From an uncultured Alphaproteobacteria bacterium (lineage in GTDB: Bacteria > Pseudomonadota > Alphaproteobacteria > Rs-D84), in assembly GCA_944392535.1 (NCBI GenBank), contig CALXWY010000004.1, forward strand, positions 55,445-119,444: DNA of 64,000 nt, given 5' to 3'. The number at the start of each line of letters is the position of its first letter. Position 1 is the first letter of the stretch. The translations under genes were made by a program, and so were the position numbers. Under the pieces are notes generated by a model. That model saw only the letters and a program-made list of their open reading frames with translations. It did not search any database and had not been told where the DNA came from. Below, piece after piece: positions 36,480 to 45,291 of this stretch.

Positions 36480-37439
36480 ATGGCTATCAAGGTTCGTGAC
36501 TATGAAGTTCGTTTAACACGTAACAAAGATGAACGTCGCCAGGTGCGTCAATTGCGCTATGAAGTTTTTGTTGAAGAAGAAGGCGCATCCGTAACCGACG
36601 AACAGCGCGCATTGCGCGAAGAATATGATGCGTATGACAGATATGCTGAATATTTGGCGGTTTTTCATAATGGAAACATTGTTGGGACATATCGTATCAT
36701 TGACCGCGATGCCGCCGAAAAAATGGGCAGTTTTTATACAGAAACAGAATTTAATCTGGCCAAGATAAAAAAAATAGACGGCAATATTGCAGAAATGTCA
36801 CGTGCATGTGTAAAACGTGAATATCGTGAAAATGCGTTGGTCATGCGATTGCTGTGGGCGGGGTTGGGTGAATATATTGTGCGCCGCAAAATAACGGTTT
36901 TATTTGGTGTTGCATCATGGGTTGGAACGCGTCCGGTTGAATCTGCCCAGGCGATTTCATACCTGTATTATAATCATTTATCACCAATCAGCATGCGCGC
37001 GACGGTATTGTCTGAAAACTTTGCGGATGGCGTAAATCAGAAATTATCACGAATGAATATATTGCCACGTGAATTTGTGGATGAAACAGATGCCCGCCGT
37101 CAAATGACACCATTAATAAAGGGCTATTTGCGCCTGGGGGCCACATTTGGCAAGGGTGTATTTATTGATAAACCATTTAATTCATACGATGTATTTGTGA
37201 TGGTCCAGACTAAAAAAATTGATGCGGCGTATCAAAAGCATTTCTTGGGACGTGAAAATGCCTTGGCGCATTTGGATGTCAAAGATGGCGCATTGAAAAC
37301 AGTTGGGAAAATAATGTTATTGCCGGTGACGGGCTCTTTCCGTGTTGTGCGTGCATTTTTGGAATTCTTGTTGCGCGAAGATGCGGCCGATGCCGAATAT
37401 ATTGATGATTCCAAAGACAACGACAGGGAACGCGAATAA
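36480..37439 (+). CDS. olsB: L-ornithine N-alpha-acyltransferase (OlsB-like)
   Basis: This enzyme transfers a 3-hydroxyacyl chain from ACP to ornithine, the first step to phosphate-free ornithine lipids. It has 319 residues. It has the GNAT/hemolysin-acyltransferase pattern VRQLRYEVFVEEEGA (about 22-36), DAYDRYAEYLAVF, NIVGTYRIID (about 63-72) and EMSRACVKREYR (about 103-114). It overlaps by one base the next gene, an acyltransferase that could add the second chain (the OlsA role). Some members act in other acylation reactions, so the substrate is inferred. Confidence 0.83.
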   Translation: MAIKVRDYEVRLTRNKDERRQVRQLRYEVFVEEEGASVTDEQRALREEYDAYDRYAEYLAVFHNGNIVGTYRIIDRDAAEKMGSFYTETEFNLAKIKKIDGNIAEMSRACVKREYRENALVMRLLWAGLGEYIVRRKITVLFGVASWVGTRPVESAQAISYLYYNHLSPISMRATVLSENFADGVNQKLSRMNILPREFVDETDARRQMTPLIKGYLRLGATFGKGVFIDKPFNSYDVFVMVQTKKIDAAYQKHFLGRENALAHLDVKDGALKTVGKIMLLPVTGSFRVVRAFLEFLLREDAADAEYIDDSKDNDRERE

Positions 37440-38266
37440 TGACACACCCCAGACCCCAGAATTTTTTTAACACATTTGGTGCGATACTGAAATTTGCAAC
37501 ATTTTGGATATTGGTTGTTGTTCAGTTGCCTGTGATATTTTTATTACCACGCGGTCGGTTATCCGTAAAATACATGGGATTTTTTATGCGGATATTATTG
37601 GTATTGGCGGGTATAAAAATTCGTGTACACGGCAAACTGTCGTCACACCGTCCATTATTGGTAATATCTAATCACATATCAATTTTTGAAATTGCGACAT
37701 TTCCAGTTGCCTTGGGGGGCAGTTTTATCGCCAAAAAAGAAATGGAATCATGGCCATTGGTTGGATGGGTATCGCGCAAGTTTGGGGTTGTTTTTATTGA
37801 TCGTCGTCCATCACATGCCATTGATGCACTAAAACAGGTCCAAGATACATTGACAACGGTGTCATATCCAATTTTCTTGTTCCCAGAAGGGACAACAACA
37901 AATGGTGCATATGTAAAGCCATTCAAGAGTACACTGTTCAATTTTGTTGAAAATTCAAATGTTGTTGTTCAACCATTGGTTATGAATTATCGTTATCGCA
38001 ATGGCGATGTAATCAGTGATGCTGATATGGCGGAACATTTTGCATACTTTGATAATGCCAAGCAAGATATGGGGCCAAAATGTTCGCGCGAACGCAGTGC
38101 ATTTGGCCAGGTTTTTCACATCATGATGCTGGGCGGATTTACGGTTGAATTAACTGTGTTGCCGCCGCCGCCGTTGGCGGGCATGGACAGAAAGCAGATT
38201 GCAGAAACACTGCATAAAATTGTTTCTGATAAATATATGGAATTAAAGAACAGACCAATAAAATAA
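37439..38266 (+). CDS. Lysophospholipid/1-acylglycerol-phosphate acyltransferase (PlsC/OlsA-like)
   Basis: A membrane-bound acyltransferase of 275 residues. The N-terminal helix is at about 13-35. The block I motif is SNHISIFEIATF (HX4E in place of the common HX4D, a variant also seen in some proteobacterial PlsC proteins). Block II is GVVFIDRR. Block III is LFPEGTTTNGA (about 140-150). Its ATG overlaps the olsB stop (TAATG), so the two are translationally coupled. This supports a joint role in ornithine-lipid synthesis (OlsA), though plain PlsC activity is equally possible. Confidence 0.8.
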   Translation: MTHPRPQNFFNTFGAILKFATFWILVVVQLPVIFLLPRGRLSVKYMGFFMRILLVLAGIKIRVHGKLSSHRPLLVISNHISIFEIATFPVALGGSFIAKKEMESWPLVGWVSRKFGVVFIDRRPSHAIDALKQVQDTLTTVSYPIFLFPEGTTTNGAYVKPFKSTLFNFVENSNVVVQPLVMNYRYRNGDVISDADMAEHFAYFDNAKQDMGPKCSRERSAFGQVFHIMMLGGFTVELTVLPPPPLAGMDRKQIAETLHKIVSDKYMELKNRPIK

Positions 38267-38280
38267 AAGAGATTACAGTT

Positions 38281-39717
38281 ATGAAAACAGCAATTACCCC
38301 GACACGTTCGGAAAATTTCAGTGAATGGTATCAAAATCTGATAACTGCGGCGGATTTGGCGGAAAATGCACCTGTGCGTGGGTGCATGACGATAAAGCCG
38401 TATGGGTGGGCGATATGGGAATTGATGCGCGATGCACTGGACCAGCGTATTAAACGGTGCGGTGTACAGAATGCACAGTTTCCATTGCTGATACCGATTA
38501 ACTTTTTTAATCGCGAAGCGGAACATGTCGCCGGATTCGCCAAAGAAGCCGCCGTTGTCACACATTATCGCTTGAAAATGATTGACGGCACATTGCAACC
38601 AGACCCAGATGCAAAATTAACAGAACCGTACGTAATTCGTCCAACGTCTGAAACGATTATTGGCGAAGCAATGTCACGATGGGTTCAATCGTATCGTGAT
38701 TTGCCGATGAAATTAAACCAATGGGTAAATGTTATGCGTTGGGAAATGCGTCCGCGACTGTTCTTGCGCACATCTGAATTTTACTGGCAAGAAGGCCATA
38801 ATGTATTCGCCACACATGATGATGCAAATGCTGATGCCCGCAAAATGCATCGTGTATATGGCGATTATATGCGTGATGTTTTGGCAATTCCATCAATAAT
38901 GGGCGAAAAAACACCCGAAGAACGATTTGCCGGTGCAGATCATACATATACACTGGAACATATTATGCAAGATGGGCGCGCGTTACAGGCGGGTACATCG
39001 CATGACCTGGGGCAACATTTTGCAAAATCGTTTTCAATTCAATTTCTGGATACGGATGGTGTATTAAAACATGCGTGGACAACATCGTGGGGGGTATCAA
39101 CCCGCATGATGGGCAGTTTGTTTATGACACATTCTGATGATGATGGATTGGTACTGCCACCCGCCGTCGCCCCGTACCAGGTTGTGATTATTCCAATCAC
39201 ACGTGATGATACATCAGAACAATTGAATTCATTCGCCGAACAGTTGGGTGAACGCTTAATTAATGCGGGCATTCGTGTTTTGGTTGATACGTCTGATATG
39301 CGTACGCCGGATAAAATGTGGAAATGGATTAAGCGTGGCGTTCCATTACGTGTTGAAATTGGTGCGCGTGAAATGGATGAAAATAATGTCACTGTTACCC
39401 GTCGTGATTTGGGTAAATCGTCTAAACAGACCATGGCGACCGACGCATTTGTATCAGATGTGCAAAATATGCTGAATCAAATCCAGCAAGACATGTATGA
39501 TGCGGTTGTTCGCCGTAACAAGACGATGATTCATGACGTGGCGGACCTGGACGCACTGGAATCTGGGTTATCAGATGGAAAAATTGGATTTTTCCGTATT
39601 AAATATGATTTAACAACGAATGAACAATTTAATAAATTGGTTGAAAAATACAAGATATCGCGGCGCTGTTTGGATGACGCCGACCCGACATATGTATTTG
39701 TTGCAAAGTCATATTAA
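38281..39717 (+). CDS. proS: Prolyl-tRNA synthetase, archaeal/eukaryotic type
   Basis: This is a class II aminoacyl-tRNA synthetase that charges tRNA-Pro. Its 478 residues lack the editing insertion of bacterial-type ProRS. Motif 2 includes WEMRPRLFLRTSEFYWQEGH (about 156-175), preceded by YVIRPTSETIIG. Motif 3 is in the TSWGVSTRMMGSLFMTHSD segment. The protein ends in a Tyr (FVAKSY), typical of the short archaeal/eukaryotic-like (ProS type 3) enzymes. It follows the olsB pair by 14 nt and ends in a strong terminator. Most alphaproteobacteria use the other ProRS type, so transfer is likely. Confidence 0.93.
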   Translation: MKTAITPTRSENFSEWYQNLITAADLAENAPVRGCMTIKPYGWAIWELMRDALDQRIKRCGVQNAQFPLLIPINFFNREAEHVAGFAKEAAVVTHYRLKMIDGTLQPDPDAKLTEPYVIRPTSETIIGEAMSRWVQSYRDLPMKLNQWVNVMRWEMRPRLFLRTSEFYWQEGHNVFATHDDANADARKMHRVYGDYMRDVLAIPSIMGEKTPEERFAGADHTYTLEHIMQDGRALQAGTSHDLGQHFAKSFSIQFLDTDGVLKHAWTTSWGVSTRMMGSLFMTHSDDDGLVLPPAVAPYQVVIIPITRDDTSEQLNSFAEQLGERLINAGIRVLVDTSDMRTPDKMWKWIKRGVPLRVEIGAREMDENNVTVTRRDLGKSSKQTMATDAFVSDVQNMLNQIQQDMYDAVVRRNKTMIHDVADLDALESGLSDGKIGFFRIKYDLTTNEQFNKLVEKYKISRRCLDDADPTYVFVAKSY

Positions 39718-39719
39718 TA

Positions 39720-39747
39720 AAAATCCCGCGTTATGCGGGGTTTTTAT
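39720..39747. terminator. Terminator downstream of proS
   Basis: ATCCCGCGTTATGCGGGGTTTTT preceded by an A run. It is usable in both directions between the convergent proS and the gene at 39800. Confidence 0.85.
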
Positions 39748-39799
39748 TAATATTTTATTGTTCTGACGTAATACCCCGGGCGTAAGCCCGATGTATTAT

Positions 39800-40315
39800 T
39801 TATTTTTTCTTTTTATTATTTCTGGATTTATTTTTCTGGGTATTTGCGATTACTGTATCGTCATCATCATCGTCATACGATGCGTATATGCCGTATTCTG
39901 CGTCAATGTCACCAGACATTTCATCCAGCATTTGCCGTGCCCGCGCATTGCGATTTGCATATTTTCGTAATCCCAACACCAATGCAGCAGATATCATTTT
40001 TTCAATATCTTTGGATGATACAGATTCTGATACGCGTTCACGAATATGATCAGCCATATTTTTAACCGCATGTTTTGCCTTGTACAAGAACGAATGGCGC
40101 CGCCGAATGTGGTCAATAATTTCCATAATCCACATCACAATCAGGAATACAATTAACGGTACCGCAACGCATACGATAAAATATTTGAATACAGAATCTG
40201 TGCAAAACGTCATACCAAACATCGCATTACACGTATTCGGGCAATGCAGTAACATAATTGCGACAATTTCATATAATGATAAAATCGTCAGTCCAATTTT
40301 TGATTTCAGAAACAT
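39800..40315 (-). CDS. Hypothetical membrane protein
   Basis: A 171-residue protein that I do not recognise. Two membrane helices are visible (about 8-27 and 43-65) with short Cys-containing periplasmic segments (HCPNTCNAMFGMTFC). A long basic then acidic cytoplasmic tail ends in a run of six Asp and a Lys-rich terminus. It lies 32 nt after the gene at 40348 on the same strand and may share its transcript. Confidence 0.65.
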   Translation of the reverse strand: MFLKSKIGLTILSLYEIVAIMLLHCPNTCNAMFGMTFCTDSVFKYFIVCVAVPLIVFLIVMWIMEIIDHIRRRHSFLYKAKHAVKNMADHIRERVSESVSSKDIEKMISAALVLGLRKYANRNARARQMLDEMSGDIDAEYGIYASYDDDDDDTVIANTQKNKSRNNKKKK

Positions 40316-40347
40316 TGTTTTTCTCCATATTTATAATTTTTTATTAA

Positions 40348-41082
40348 TTAAAATTTCATAAAGCGAACGCCCATCATTACCATCCAGTCGCCCCGATTCC
40401 AATTACCACCCAATCTGTGTCCTGCGCGCAGCCATACGCTGGTTGATTGGTTCAGCATGGTCCCCAGTTCAATTTCGGCCAAGACTTCTTGGCGTCCTTG
40501 TTCATAATCCACCCATACTTGTGGATCGGCCATTATCCACCAACCGTTATTTGATGCATATCCCAACAGTACGCGGTATTGACCTTGGTTTGTATCTGGG
40601 GTAAAATCAGGTTCTGTGTTATTCAGTGAAATGAATTGTTTTGCAACCAGTGCGCCGAACACATTATGACCGAACGAATACACATACCCCAGTATCGGAT
40701 CAAACAAATATTGTTGCAGCCCCAACCGATTGTCTGTTGCGGTTGGCAAGACGAATTCTGCGGCACCAATCAATGTGTGGCGGCCCCATGTATGTTGGGC
40801 ACGCCCACGCAGTGTTAAATCGCCAATTCCATTTTCATCACCGTATGGACCGGCAACACGCACCGCCGGCAATTCAACATTTATTCCAAATACACGTTTT
40901 ATTGCGTGATCGTATTTGAATGTCAGTGAATTTATTGATGCATCACCAACAGCCCGTAATTGTGGCAATAATTCAAACTTGGTTAAATTATCCGCCGGAT
41001 TAACACCACGTGCAGTGTCATCCGCAATTGCCGGCATTGACGATAATATCAATGCTGGGATAAAAAGAAGTTTATGTTTCAT
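40348..41082 (-). CDS. Outer-membrane beta-barrel protein, MetA-pathway/transporter-like
   Basis: A 244-residue exported protein. The Met at 41082 has AAGGAGAG 7 nt upstream and gives a signal peptide (LLFIPALILSSMPAIA). The rest alternates as beta strands (GDLTLRGRAQHTWGRHTLIG, VWLRAGHRLGG, WMVMMGVRFMKF) and ends in Phe, as outer-membrane barrels do. The pattern resembles 'phenol MetA degradation/transporter' barrels of unknown substrate; this family call is tentative. Confidence 0.65.
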   Translation of the reverse strand: MKHKLLFIPALILSSMPAIADDTARGVNPADNLTKFELLPQLRAVGDASINSLTFKYDHAIKRVFGINVELPAVRVAGPYGDENGIGDLTLRGRAQHTWGRHTLIGAAEFVLPTATDNRLGLQQYLFDPILGYVYSFGHNVFGALVAKQFISLNNTEPDFTPDTNQGQYRVLLGYASNNGWWIMADPQVWVDYEQGRQEVLAEIELGTMLNQSTSVWLRAGHRLGGNWNRGDWMVMMGVRFMKF

Positions 41083-41142
41083 GTTTCTCTCTCCTTGGAT
41101 ACCAAAATTATGCATTTAATAAAAAACTTTTTCACCAGGAAA

Positions 41143-41170
41143 GAAAACCCGCCACAATTGTGGCGGGAAA
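41143..41170 (-). terminator. Terminator downstream of cvpA
   Basis: CCCGCCACAATTGTGGCGGG (41148-41167) is followed on the minus strand by TTTTCTTT. It ends the transcript of the cvpA gene. Confidence 0.85.
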
Positions 41171-41200
41171 CAAACAGGAAAAAACGAAAATAAAATTATA

Positions 41201-42064
41201 TTAATCCGATGTCACAGGCGCATCCGCCGTTCCATATTCTGGTCGGATGTTTTCCGCTTGGGCGTCATTGCCGGTCGCACCCCCAGATTCTGACGTTGTG
41301 TTTTGGACAGAAACAGCATCTGCGTTTATTGTCCCAGACTCGGCCGCGGCACGTTGTTCTTCGGCAATTGCGGCATTTTCTATCTGTAACAATTGTTTTT
41401 CCAACGCCGAACGTTCCGATGATTTATAGCCTGTTTCACCGGCATCACTGGCCGAATCCGAATGGTCCCCAGATGTTGATGAATCAGATATCGCCGGATT
41501 AATCAAGTTTTGGTATATTGCAATTGCTTCACGGGTTCCGGTCATATCACGCGCCAACAATTTACTGCCATCGCCGGGAAAGAACCATTCGTCCAATTTA
41601 ATCGCGGTCAGTTGCATAATCGGCCGTGTGCGGGCGTCGGCAACCCATCCAGGTAATGACGGCGCATCGGCATAGTACCACAATGCGCACCAATACACCA
41701 GCCCCATAATTACGATACCACGGATAATACCAAATATTATCCCCAGTGTACGGTCCGTAATTTTCATCATGCTGTTGTGAATTTTTTCACGTAACCGCTG
41801 GTTAAAGAACCCGATCAGCAATAATATGACAAAGAATACGATAAAGTACGACGCAACCAACGTTCCAACGGTTGATTCTGATAAATCAAACCAAGATTGT
41901 AATAACTGGTCAACAAACGGTGAAACGAAACGTGCCGCGAATGCCGCCGCGACCCATGACAGTGTGGCCACTGTTTCATATACACCGCCACGAATGCTGG
42001 CCCATATTGTGGACGCCAAAATGACGCCCACATAAATATAATCAAGAACGGTCAAATCAAACAT
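41201..42064 (-). CDS. cvpA: CvpA family membrane protein
   Basis: An inner-membrane protein of 287 residues with four helices in the first 150. It has the CvpA start (DYIYVGVILASTIWASIRGGVYE), the conserved RFVSPFVD, and RTLGIIFGIIRGIVIMGLVYW. CvpA proteins are linked to envelope homeostasis and colicin V export. A Ser/Ala/Glu-rich, probably disordered tail (about 190-287) contains an EKQLLQIENAAIAEEQRAA coiled-coil stretch. The usual neighbour purF is absent. The gene is followed by its own terminator. Confidence 0.85.
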   Translation of the reverse strand: MFDLTVLDYIYVGVILASTIWASIRGGVYETVATLSWVAAAFAARFVSPFVDQLLQSWFDLSESTVGTLVASYFIVFFVILLLIGFFNQRLREKIHNSMMKITDRTLGIIFGIIRGIVIMGLVYWCALWYYADAPSLPGWVADARTRPIMQLTAIKLDEWFFPGDGSKLLARDMTGTREAIAIYQNLINPAISDSSTSGDHSDSASDAGETGYKSSERSALEKQLLQIENAAIAEEQRAAAESGTINADAVSVQNTTSESGGATGNDAQAENIRPEYGTADAPVTSD

Positions 42065-42095
42065 ATCGCATCCTGAATCTTATGAACGCCCGGAA

Positions 42096-42677
42096 TTATT
42101 TCTTCTTTTTGTCCTTTTTGACCAACACAACGGCCAATATTGCAACCAGTACGATTAACAGTGCATAGAAATAAATTGGCGACCCACCATCAGTTTTTTT
42201 TTCACCTGGGGCCATGGCGTCGGACCCGGGTTTGTATTCAGAAACAACATTTTGACGTTCTGGATGTTTCGCGCGGAATCCATCAGGGTCCGCATCCAAG
42301 GCCTTTTTATTTTCGGCGGCAATTTGCTTTTCTGAATCAGACATGTCAACTTCAACCGCGTCGCGCAGTTCTTGTTCCATGAAATCCGCATATCCTTGGA
42401 AACATTTATCACCAATGACGATAACTGGTACGCCACCACTTTCATATTCGCATTTGGCCAATGCTTTTTCAAATACCGGCATATTCGTTTGATCCATAAC
42501 ATTAACCTGGACAATGCGTAAATCCGGGTATTCATAAACCATTTTGTTTACAAAAAAATCACGTGCATGGTGACAATGTGGACAATATGGTGAATAATAC
42601 AGCGTGATATCCGCCGCAGATGCAGTACCAATAAACGCCAAACCAAAAATCGCAGACAAAAGCGACAGTTTTTTCAT
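42096..42677 (-). CDS. Membrane-anchored thioredoxin/glutaredoxin-like protein with CPHC motif
   Basis: A 193-residue exported redox protein. A signal peptide (KLSLLSAIFGLAFIGTASA) precedes a small thioredoxin fold with YSPYCPHCHHARDFF (CPHC, as in DsbA active sites) and cis-Pro in GGVPVIVIG. A charged linker (about 110-155) and a C-terminal helix (YFYALLIVLVAILAVVLV) with a Lys-rich end anchor it with the domain in the periplasm. The Met at 42677 is preceded by AAGGAGAA. It may help form or reshuffle disulfides in the many Cys-rich secreted proteins nearby (inference). The cvpA gene follows 31 nt later. Confidence 0.75.
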   Translation of the reverse strand: MKKLSLLSAIFGLAFIGTASAADITLYYSPYCPHCHHARDFFVNKMVYEYPDLRIVQVNVMDQTNMPVFEKALAKCEYESGGVPVIVIGDKCFQGYADFMEQELRDAVEVDMSDSEKQIAAENKKALDADPDGFRAKHPERQNVVSEYKPGSDAMAPGEKKTDGGSPIYFYALLIVLVAILAVVLVKKDKKKK

Positions 42678-42827
42678 ATGTTCTCCTTTTTTTCTTGAAC
42701 TGATTATAAAAATACGACCGCGCCGGCGCAAGTTATTTTTATATGAATCCCAAGAAAAAAATCTGTTGTATTTTTTTATATCATTGCCAAAATTATTTAT
42801 ATGAATAAACCAGTGGAGGATTTACAT

Positions 42828-43424
42828 ATGTTTTCTTTATCACAATTTCCATTAATGTTTGAAAAAAATGCAATTGCGCCATATATGTCCCCAGAAACAC
42901 TAGATTGTCATCATGGGCGTCATTTGGCGACGTATATAAAAAATCTGAATGAATTAATTGACGGCACGAAATATGCAGATATGCCGCTGGACGACATTAT
43001 CAAAACATCTGTGACAGATTCAAATGCCACAAAGATATTTAATAACGCGGCCCAGGTGTTTAATCACGATTTCTTTTTTCATTGTATAAAACCAAATGGC
43101 GGTGGCGATGTTCCAAATGAAATTGTCGCGGCATTTGATGGCGCGAATGCGTTTTTTGATGCGTTCAAGTCCGCATCTGGCGGCGTGTTTGGCAGTGGTT
43201 GGTCATGGTTGGTTCATGATGGTAATACATTAAAGATATTAACAACCGCCAATGCAGATACGCCGATTGCGCATGGGATGCATCCTGTATTGTCATTGGA
43301 TGTGTGGGAACATGCATATTATCTGGATTATCAAAATCGTCGTGCTGATTTTATTGACGCGTTTTTGTCGCATATGGTTAATTGGGATTTTGTGCGCGAA
43401 AACCTGGACCAGATTATAAAATAA
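42828..43424 (+). CDS. sodB: Superoxide dismutase (Fe/Mn type)
   Basis: It converts superoxide to oxygen and hydrogen peroxide. It has 198 residues. Metal ligands are visible: His in DCHHGRHLATYIKNLNE (about 27), His in FNHDFFFHC (about 75), and Asp and His in SLDVWEHAYYLDY (about 157 and 161). GSGWSWLV is typical of Fe-SOD. FFFH replaces the usual TFYWH, a mild variant. The Met at 42828 is used because GGAGGA (42815-42820) sits 7 nt ahead; the frame opens earlier at 42801. Confidence 0.95.
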   Translation: MFSLSQFPLMFEKNAIAPYMSPETLDCHHGRHLATYIKNLNELIDGTKYADMPLDDIIKTSVTDSNATKIFNNAAQVFNHDFFFHCIKPNGGGDVPNEIVAAFDGANAFFDAFKSASGGVFGSGWSWLVHDGNTLKILTTANADTPIAHGMHPVLSLDVWEHAYYLDYQNRRADFIDAFLSHMVNWDFVRENLDQIIK

Positions 43425-43453
43425 TAATGGGGCATGCGCCCCATTGTTATTTT
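43424..43453. terminator. Bidirectional terminator between sodB and the spermidine-synthase-like gene
   Basis: AATAATGGGGCATGCGCCCCATTGTTATT is an inverted repeat with A/T-rich flanks overlapping the end of the convergent gene. Confidence 0.75.
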
Positions 43454-44838
43454 ACATAGCGATCGTATATAACCGGCGTTTTGTTTATTGTATAAATACG
43501 TCCATCGTTTTCTTTATTGTAATATATATACAGAACATTGGTTGTATCGTTCACGTCCCACGGATTCGTGTACCCGATAACCTGACGTTGGGTATTATGC
43601 GGAAATACGGCATGGAAAGTGTTGTCAATAACCTGGGAATACTTGTCTTTGAAAGATTGACTGGCAATCAGGTTAAATATAACAATGCCATTTGGCGCGA
43701 TACGTGATTTTATTCGTTGCATAAATTCTGCGGTAATAAAACCTTCGGGGATTTGGTAAGAATTTGAATACACATCCAATAAAATCAAATCATATAATTC
43801 GTCTGTATTTTTCAAGAACTGACTGGCATCTTGGATAACAAAGCGTTTGTTTGACGTCAGTTGTTGGTCCAAGAATTCTTTTTCTGCAACATCTTTTAAT
43901 GTGCGTTCAATATCTACGAATGTATAGTTATTAAATGTATCGCGCAATCCGGCGGTAAAGCCCCCCGCACCCAATACCAAAATATTGTGAATTCTGTCGC
44001 CTGGCATTGTATATATAAAATGCGTATTAATATAATTGATATATTCGGCCGCCGCCCCAGTATCTGGATTATATATAGACATCGGCAACCCATTCATATC
44101 CAATACACGCATGCCACTGTAATATTTATGCACAGATATTGTTGAATTGGCATTATTTACCAGAATTCCGTATTTATTTTTCTGGATAAAATTACTGTTA
44201 ATAATAACCGTTGGCACCAATACTGCGATTGCGACCAGACCGACCCACCAACGTGTACGTGTTATAAATGCGGCAACAGATGCCAATATGACGATTAAAA
44301 TAACGGTATAATTCACCCCCAAGAACGGCATCAAAATCAGTGTTGTTAATAATGACCCCATGACCGAACCAATTGTATCCCATGCCATGATATTCCCTGT
44401 GTAACTGGTGTTATATCTGTGCAGACAGCGGGACAACAACGTTGTATTAAATCCAAACAAAAATGGTCCAACGGACAGAAATACAAACGAATATATAAAT
44501 GTTTGTATAATACTGGACGTAATACCCCATTCATACATCCATTTGAAATATTTTAATACCATTGGGAAACTGGACGCGAACAGTGCCAACGCCGCAATAA
44601 TCAAAAAACTGATGCCCAGAATTTTGCGAATGTTTTTTGTTGCGATTTTCTTTGATTCGCCGACAAAATACCCCAACGACATAAATCCCAAGAATGTTCC
44701 CATAATTATACTTGTAATTACGGCGCTGGACCCGACCCAGAATGCCAATTGTCGTAACACAACCAATTCCAACGATAAACTGATATACCCATTCAAGAAT
44801 ATTAAAAACACCAACCAATATTTTAATTTGCGACTCAT
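43447..44838 (-). CDS. Membrane-bound spermidine-synthase-like protein
   Basis: A 463-residue fusion. The N-terminal half has about seven to eight membrane helices (about 8-255) with FLNGYISLSLELVVLRQ and a transporter-like arrangement. The C-terminal half is a Rossmann methyltransferase-like spermidine synthase domain, with ILVLGAGGFTAGLRD (about 293), TFVDIERTL, and LYDLILLDVYSN (about 352-363). Such fusions are common in bacteria but mostly uncharacterised. They may make or export polyamines, or methylate another substrate. The Met at 44838 is supported by GGGAGG 8 nt upstream. Confidence 0.82.
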   Translation of the reverse strand: MSRKLKYWLVFLIFLNGYISLSLELVVLRQLAFWVGSSAVITSIIMGTFLGFMSLGYFVGESKKIATKNIRKILGISFLIIAALALFASSFPMVLKYFKWMYEWGITSSIIQTFIYSFVFLSVGPFLFGFNTTLLSRCLHRYNTSYTGNIMAWDTIGSVMGSLLTTLILMPFLGVNYTVILIVILASVAAFITRTRWWVGLVAIAVLVPTVIINSNFIQKNKYGILVNNANSTISVHKYYSGMRVLDMNGLPMSIYNPDTGAAAEYINYINTHFIYTMPGDRIHNILVLGAGGFTAGLRDTFNNYTFVDIERTLKDVAEKEFLDQQLTSNKRFVIQDASQFLKNTDELYDLILLDVYSNSYQIPEGFITAEFMQRIKSRIAPNGIVIFNLIASQSFKDKYSQVIDNTFHAVFPHNTQRQVIGYTNPWDVNDTTNVLYIYYNKENDGRIYTINKTPVIYDRYVK

Positions 44839-44905
44839 GGACGATGCCTCCCTTTCAATTGGTTGCATCCTAGTAAAAAAATAAAAATCATTCAAGCACA
44901 GAAAT

Positions 44906-45208
44906 TTATCGTGTATGTAAAAAACGCACGTCGTCAAATTCAGGATATCTGCTGAACATTGCGGCGGCAAAAGGGCACATGGTTATAACCTTGCGATGTT
45001 GATTGCGGGCCAGGTTTGCAGCGCACCGCACCAGATTTAATCCAACATGCGCGCGCTGGTATTTTTCTGTGACACTGGTGCGGTCTATAATCATTTTATC
45101 AATACCAACGCGCACAAATGTTATTTCGCCGACGTGTTGCCCATCACAGTTCGCATAGAATCCCAACCCGTTTGGAAATATATCATATGTGATGGTTTCT
45201 TGTGCCAT
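44906..45208 (-). CDS. Small GNAT-like N-acetyltransferase (YjdJ/NATD1 type)
   Basis: A 100-residue minimal acetyltransferase-like protein. It has GEITFVRVGIDKMIIDRTSV and the motif CPFAAAMFSRYPEF (about 78-91), which marks the Gcn5-related single-domain family. The acetyl-CoA contact region is short and the substrate unknown. It lies between ldh and the membrane spermidine-synthase-like gene, on the same strand as both. Confidence 0.78.
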   Translation of the reverse strand: MAQETITYDIFPNGLGFYANCDGQHVGEITFVRVGIDKMIIDRTSVTEKYQRAHVGLNLVRCAANLARNQHRKVITMCPFAAAMFSRYPEFDDVRFLHTR

Positions 45209-45291
45209 ATGCGCCCCCTGTTACACATGGCATTATACCATTGACCGATGCAATTGATAAATCGGACAGTAATCCGCAAAATATTTACAAA

